64,000 bases of DNA from Candidatus Poribacteria bacterium (GTDB lineage: Bacteria > Poribacteria > WGA-4E > WGA-3G). The notes beneath the pieces are model-generated. The model was given only the letters and a program-made list of their open reading frames with translations, searched no databases and was not told where the DNA came from. A program made the position numbers and the translations under genes. The DNA is taken from NCBI GenBank assembly GCA_028824685.1, contig JAPPCZ010000082.1, forward strand, positions 31,272-95,271. Direction: 5' to 3'. This document shows, piece by piece, positions 60,008-64,000 of the stretch (within the stretch, counting starts at the first letter, position 1; each line of letters starts with the position of its first letter).

Positions 60008-61015
60008 ATGAATAGACCACCAGAAGAGTTTATCCGAGTTGACGAAGAACGACTTCTCAACTTCAGTACTGCTTGCTTTGAGAAAGCAGGCATTACACAC
60101 GAACATGCTGCGCTTATCAGTCGTCTGCTTGTGAATTCCGATTTACGTGGTGTCCGTAGCCATGGCACACGGACGTTAAGCGGCTACTGTGGTGGCTTTG
60201 AAAACGGAAGTCTCAATCCCAACCCGAATATCCGTGTTATCCATGAAACACCCACGGCCGTTGTGCTTAATGGAGATGGCACACTCGGTTACCTGCCGAT
60301 GGTGCGTGCTACTGAACATGCCATCGCCAAAGCGAAAGAGGTCGGCATTGGCATGGGACTCGTCCGCTACATTGGACATTATGGTTCAGCAGGACACTAT
60401 GCCCGACTCTGTAATGAGGCGGGTTGTATCGGTTTTTCGGTACAAGGCTATCAGAACCATGGGAACGCGAGCGGTCAGGACCCAAAACCACAACTCGGCT
60501 ACTACGGCAATCCACCTATCTGTTTCGCTATCCCTTCAGGCGATGAACCGCCAGTTGTGCTTGATGCCGCGACATGTATTATGGCAGATTACCAACGCGG
60601 TCCTGAATTTGATGAACTGCTTTCGGTAATTCCAGCCGCTTTCTTTAAGAGCATCGGCTACACCGCCGTAGCATGCCTACTCGGTGGTGCATTAACCGGT
60701 TTCACCGAACCGGCACCAGAGGATACAGCAAAATGGAGTGGTGCCCATCGTCATGGCGGTATGGTACTCGCCATAGATATTGAATCTATTTTGCCACCCG
60801 ATGTTTTCCATGCTGAAGTTGATCGGTTGGTACGTGATGTCCGTGAAACTTATGAACCTTTGCCCGGAACAGATCAAGCACTGTTACCTGGGGCAATTGA
60901 AATAGAACGGACAGAATTACATAGACGTGAAGGCATACGCTATGGCGAAATGGAGCAATCATCCGCACGTGCAGCGAGTGAACGTCTCGGCGTGCCGTTG
61001 CCTTGGGATGAATGA
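60008..61015 (+). CDS. Ldh family oxidoreductase (malate/lactate/ureidoglycolate type)
   Basis: 335-residue NAD(P)-dependent oxidoreductase of the type-2 malate/L-lactate dehydrogenase (Ldh2) family, unrelated to Rossmann dehydrogenases. Catalytic His is in RGVRSHGTRTLSGY; LNGDGTLGYLPMVRATEHAI, RYIGHYGSAGHYARLC, FSVQGYQNHGNASG and GGALTGF are family blocks. Relatives reduce 2-oxo acids or oxidise ureidoglycolate and sulfolactate. The start at 60008 has AGGAG seven bases upstream; a longer in-frame start at 59975 lacks one. It follows the binding lipoprotein gene, so the ligand of that protein may be its substrate or precursor (inference). Confidence 0.9.
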   Translation: MNRPPEEFIRVDEERLLNFSTACFEKAGITHEHAALISRLLVNSDLRGVRSHGTRTLSGYCGGFENGSLNPNPNIRVIHETPTAVVLNGDGTLGYLPMVRATEHAIAKAKEVGIGMGLVRYIGHYGSAGHYARLCNEAGCIGFSVQGYQNHGNASGQDPKPQLGYYGNPPICFAIPSGDEPPVVLDAATCIMADYQRGPEFDELLSVIPAAFFKSIGYTAVACLLGGALTGFTEPAPEDTAKWSGAHRHGGMVLAIDIESILPPDVFHAEVDRLVRDVRETYEPLPGTDQALLPGAIEIERTELHRREGIRYGEMEQSSARAASERLGVPLPWDE

Positions 61016-61079
61016 TTTTCACATCGCAGAGTTTCTAAGGAAATAAAGAGGACAGATGCAATACTTCTTGTCTGTTTGG

Positions 61080-61185
61080 CAGAGCCATTCAATTGTCGAG
61101 TTTCTCCCAATTAATTATATTGTAGGAGGGAACTCTGATTCCCGACTATTAGCGGTTGCGTCGCGATTCGGAGATCGCTCCTACA
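61080..61185. mobile_element. decayed copy of the CAGAGCCATTCAATT miniature element
   Basis: CAGAGCCATTCAATTGTCGAG (61080-61100) and the following 85 bp match the reverse complement of the 18273-18430 element, including the TGTAGGAG palindrome (61120-61185). The distal terminal repeat and target duplication cannot be found, so this end is lost. Confidence 0.8.
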
Positions 61186-61269
61186 GAATATATGTGAATT
61201 AATTTACATAATTTACTATAACATATTATTTTCATCTTTGAATAAAATACTTTAAGTGAGGTTTTCGTT

Positions 61270-63102
61270 ATGCATACTCGTATTAGAACCAATTTTTTAT
61301 TTTACACGTTTACACTGTTTATATGCTTTAATGCATTTTTTCTCATGAACATCGCTGCTCAAGACACCGAATCCGGCAGCACTAACTATACTTATGAAAC
61401 GATTGCTGTTCCAGGTGTAGATTTTTTAGAGTTGACGGCGAGTAGCGACTTTGGAGATTACGCAGGCTACACGAAAAGTGCTGATGGTGAAAAAGAAATC
61501 GGCTTTACGCTCATAAATGGTGTTTTTACGACCTATGATTTTCCCGGTTCACAGAAAACGCATTTCTTTGCGCTCGGTAATAATGGTGTTGCTGCAGGAC
61601 ACTATAAGGATAGTGATGGGCTTTACCACGGTGTCGTATTAGACGAAAATGGTGAGTTGAAACAATACGATTTTCCGGGTGCCGCCCAGACGTTCATCTA
61701 CGGTATTAGTGATGAAACGGGGGCACTAAGCGGTAATGCCGTCGATGAAGCAGGGGTCTCTCGCGCTTTTTCAGGGGATCTGTCATTTATGTTCCCTGGA
61801 GCAGTAGCAACTTATGGTGACTTTGTCAACGCTGCGGGTGTTGTCGTTGGCAGCTACAGGGATGCCGATGGAATGTTTCACGGATTTATGCGTAACCCTG
61901 ACGGTAGTTTTATCACTATAGATGTTCCAAATGTGCCGAATCTTGAATTTCTATTTGTGAACACCATCACTGATGTCGGTGTTGTAGGATTCAGAGCCAA
62001 AGCTGAAAACGATATTCTACGTTCCTATATCCTTCTGCCCAGCGGTGACCTCCATGAAATACGGATCCCAGGCAGTGTTATCACTGTCGTCCGAAATGTT
62101 AATCAGGATGGAAGTATTGTCGGCTTTTACGACACAGCGGATGGACGCAGACACGGCTTTGCCGGAACACCCGTTGACAAAGCCGTAAGCGATCATTTTA
62201 GCAACCATTTTAATGTTTCGTTAACGAAAGGATTGAATATGCTTTCTGTGCCGTTAGCATCGCCAACACCAATGACTGCAAAATCACTCGTGGGTATAGC
62301 TGGTGCGACAGTTGTAATAGCACTTGATGCTGAAAATCAACGTTTCATCGGGTGGACACCAGACGCACCCAATGACGGTTTCCCAATTGAAGGGGGACAA
62401 GGCTATATCGTCAATGTGCCACAGACGCGCAACTTTGCTTTCGTTGGAGCACCTTGGACGAATCAAACCGAGATTGCTGCAGCACCTGCCATATCCAAGG
62501 CACAGGAAACGTGGGCGTTTGTTGTCAGTGGGCATTTGGAAGGGAAATCAGCGTTTGACGGCTATCAAGTCATCGTCCGCAACCTGAGAACAAACAGCAC
62601 AATAACAGCCGCCGTGCAAGGTGATTATTTCGCTGCTGCAACTGCCGACTTAACGCGGCGCAGCGTCGTTCAAGTTGGAGACATCCTTGAAGTTCACGTC
62701 ATCGGCACTGATGGAAACTTTGAATCACAGACCCGCAGCTTTAAAGTGACACCCGCGCACCTTGCAAACGCTGTTCTGTCTATCAAACTTGATAGCATCG
62801 GTAAACCGAATCAGAATCAGTTGTTACAGAACTATCCGAACCCGTTTAATCCGGAGACATGGATTCCATATCAACTTTCACAAGACAGTCCTATATCGGT
62901 CTCCATTTATGATACAACCGGTAAGGTGATACGGTCACTTTCGCTCGGTTTTCAATCCGCAGGTTTTTATAATAGTCAAGGACGTGCGGCGTATTGGGAT
63001 GGGCGTAATGCCCTTGGCGAACGCGTTTCGAGTGGTGTCTATTTTTACCAGCTGACAACACCCGCTTTCCAGCAGACACGGCGGATGCTCATTCTAAAGT
63101 AG
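61270..63102 (+). CDS. secreted HAF-repeat protein with NYPNPFNPETW sorting tail
   Basis: 610-residue exported protein. Signal peptide about 1-30 (ending NIAAQ); six to seven HAF-type repeats (about 40-310) of the form YDFPGAAQTFIYGISDETGALSG and AVATYGDFVNAAGVVVGSYRDADGMFHGFM. A second region (about 315-510) starts SLTKGLNMLSVPLASPTPMT, a carbohydrate-binding-like stretch. The C-terminal tail (about 515-610) is NYPNPFNPETWIPYQLSQ to YFYQLTTPAFQQTRRMLILK, the same as in the WD40 array. It likely binds or scaffolds at the cell surface through the tail's export route. AAGTGAGG precedes the ATG. A close paralogue follows. Confidence 0.88.
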   Translation: MHTRIRTNFLFYTFTLFICFNAFFLMNIAAQDTESGSTNYTYETIAVPGVDFLELTASSDFGDYAGYTKSADGEKEIGFTLINGVFTTYDFPGSQKTHFFALGNNGVAAGHYKDSDGLYHGVVLDENGELKQYDFPGAAQTFIYGISDETGALSGNAVDEAGVSRAFSGDLSFMFPGAVATYGDFVNAAGVVVGSYRDADGMFHGFMRNPDGSFITIDVPNVPNLEFLFVNTITDVGVVGFRAKAENDILRSYILLPSGDLHEIRIPGSVITVVRNVNQDGSIVGFYDTADGRRHGFAGTPVDKAVSDHFSNHFNVSLTKGLNMLSVPLASPTPMTAKSLVGIAGATVVIALDAENQRFIGWTPDAPNDGFPIEGGQGYIVNVPQTRNFAFVGAPWTNQTEIAAAPAISKAQETWAFVVSGHLEGKSAFDGYQVIVRNLRTNSTITAAVQGDYFAAATADLTRRSVVQVGDILEVHVIGTDGNFESQTRSFKVTPAHLANAVLSIKLDSIGKPNQNQLLQNYPNPFNPETWIPYQLSQDSPISVSIYDTTGKVIRSLSLGFQSAGFYNSQGRAAYWDGRNALGERVSSGVYFYQLTTPAFQQTRRMLILK

Positions 63103-63195
63103 GATTCATTATCCACAGGCATTTGTGTGGCGTAGTTTGTTAGGCTGTGTTACCCTTGCTTGTGAGGGAATCCATCATTAAAGGAGGTTTTCGTT

Positions 63196-64000
63196 ATGTA
63201 TACTCAAATTAAAACCAGTTTTATGTTTTACACGTTCATGTTGTTTCTATGTCTCAATTCTTTTTTCTTACCGACCACCACTGCACAGGTTGGCGATGGA
63301 CCCGGTGTCGGATCCGCCAGTGAGAACTATACATTTGAAACGATCGACGTTCCGGATGTAGATTTTTTAGCACTGACAGCAAGCAGCGACTTTGAGGATT
63401 ACGCTGGCTATACGAAAAGTGCTGATGGTGAAAAAGAGGTCGCTTTTACACTCATCGATGGTGTTTTTGTGACCTACGAATACCCTAGTGCTCAAAACAC
63501 GTATTTCTATGCGCTTGGTAATGATGGGCGCGCTGCGGGCTACTACGAAGATAGCGAGGGGTTACACCACGGTATTATCTTAGAAAATGGTGAGTTACGT
63601 CAATACGATTTCCCCAATGCTGTGCAAACAGAGATATACGGGATTTCTGACGCGACGGGAGTATTGACGGGTACTTGGATAGATGTTGATGGTGTTCCGC
63701 GTGGATTTACAGGAGACATAATCCTTGAGTTCCCCGGGGCAACAGCTACATTCGCCGATTTTGTCAACTCGGCAGGTAATTTGTTCGGCAGCTACATAGA
63801 TACTGACGGGATATTTCAAGAATACGCATATTCCGCTGATGGCAGGTACATAGCTTTCGATCTCGCAAACGCAGAAAATCTTGAATTCTTTTATGTGCAT
63901 GGTTATAACGATGCCAAGACAAGGGTTGCCCGAGGTAAAGTGTTCGGTGATGTCACACGCACTTATCTGGGTACATTTGTTGACGGACTGCGTGAATTGA
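63196..64000 (+). CDS. HAF-repeat secreted protein, paralogue (cut by window end)
   Basis: Open frame from the ATG at 63196, preceded by AAGGAGG, to the last base; the 3' end lies outside the window. The signal peptide (TFMLFLCLNSFFLPTTTAQ region) and the repeats (FETIDVPDVDFLALTASSDF, DYAGYTKSADGEKEVAFTL) match the upstream gene at 61270 closely in the first 250 residues. The sequence around the start, AGGTTTTCGTTATG-ATACTC, is also shared by both genes, so duplication carried the leader with it. Presumably it ends in the same sorting tail (inference). The two genes form a tandem pair 93 bp apart. Confidence 0.8.
   Translation, partial: MYTQIKTSFMFYTFMLFLCLNSFFLPTTTAQVGDGPGVGSASENYTFETIDVPDVDFLALTASSDFEDYAGYTKSADGEKEVAFTLIDGVFVTYEYPSAQNTYFYALGNDGRAAGYYEDSEGLHHGIILENGELRQYDFPNAVQTEIYGISDATGVLTGTWIDVDGVPRGFTGDIILEFPGATATFADFVNSAGNLFGSYIDTDGIFQEYAYSADGRYIAFDLANAENLEFFYVHGYNDAKTRVARGKVFGDVTRTYLGTFVDGLREL

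Overview
The window looks like a chromosomal segment of an uncultured Gram-negative-type bacterium, most likely Candidatus Poribacteria or a close relative. This is inferred from the gene mix, not from a marker gene: many Gfo/Idh/MocA oxidoreductases and sugar isomerases, two Fe(II)/2-oxoglutarate oxygenases, creatininase, LamG and PD40 secreted proteins, and giant secreted WD40 proteins that carry dockerins and end in a tail containing NYPNPFNPETWIPYQL. MurJ, YidC, a lipoprotein binding protein and many signal peptides fit a two-membrane cell. No rRNA, tRNA or CRISPR array was seen.

Layout. 1-8.0 kb: the 3' end of a GlnT-type glutamine synthetase, an orphan TdeIII-like restriction endonuclease, creatininase, an HpcH/HpaI-type aldolase, a CopG antitoxin coupled to a DUF5677 protein, a WD40-trypsin fusion and a LamG protein. 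8.1-11.5 kb: a minus-strand three-gene set (sugar isomerase and two dehydrogenases). 11.7-18.2 kb: an ABC exporter, hisF, two secreted proteins and murJ. 18.5-24.5 kb: DUF2203, thiD, an NHL propeller, glutamate dehydrogenase, and a pdxJ-HAD-rsuA operon. 24.5-31.4 kb, minus strand: a thioredoxin-TPR protein with an in-frame TGA, then mnmE, jag, yidC, yidD, rnpA and an HNH nuclease. 32-35 kb: lysC overlapping a PhyH oxygenase, then a second 2OG oxygenase. 35.2-56 kb: eight consecutive secreted WD40 proteins. 56-64 kb: HAD, dehydrogenase, sulfotransferase, amino-acid-type binding lipoprotein, Ldh-family dehydrogenase and two HAF-repeat secreted proteins, the last cut by the window end.

Two signals stand out. 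First, the gene at 24505-25533 is one continuous reading frame broken only by a TGA that replaces the first Cys of a CGWC redox motif. A compact hairpin with the geometry of a bacterial SECIS lies 16 nt downstream, so this is a strong candidate for a new selenoprotein (Sec-Gly-Trp-Cys thioredoxin with C-terminal TPRs). Second, 38.6-53.9 kb is a six-gene operon built as A-B-A-B-A-B from two paralogous types. Each protein has 14 WD40 blades, a dockerin and a sorting-type tail. Each internal stop codon lies inside the next gene's Shine-Dalgarno sequence. A sigma-54-like promoter lies upstream and a strong terminator downstream. A related upstream gene adds a cohesin domain, which suggests a surface assembly held together by cohesin-dockerin contacts.

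The intergenic regions are rich in miniature elements. One family has CAGAGCCATTCAATT-type terminal inverted repeats and perfect 10-bp target duplications (two complete copies, one decayed). A related 376-bp element upstream of lysC has 17-bp perfect ends and a 9-bp duplication. Several REP-like palindromes and TCAGTTATC repeats also occur.
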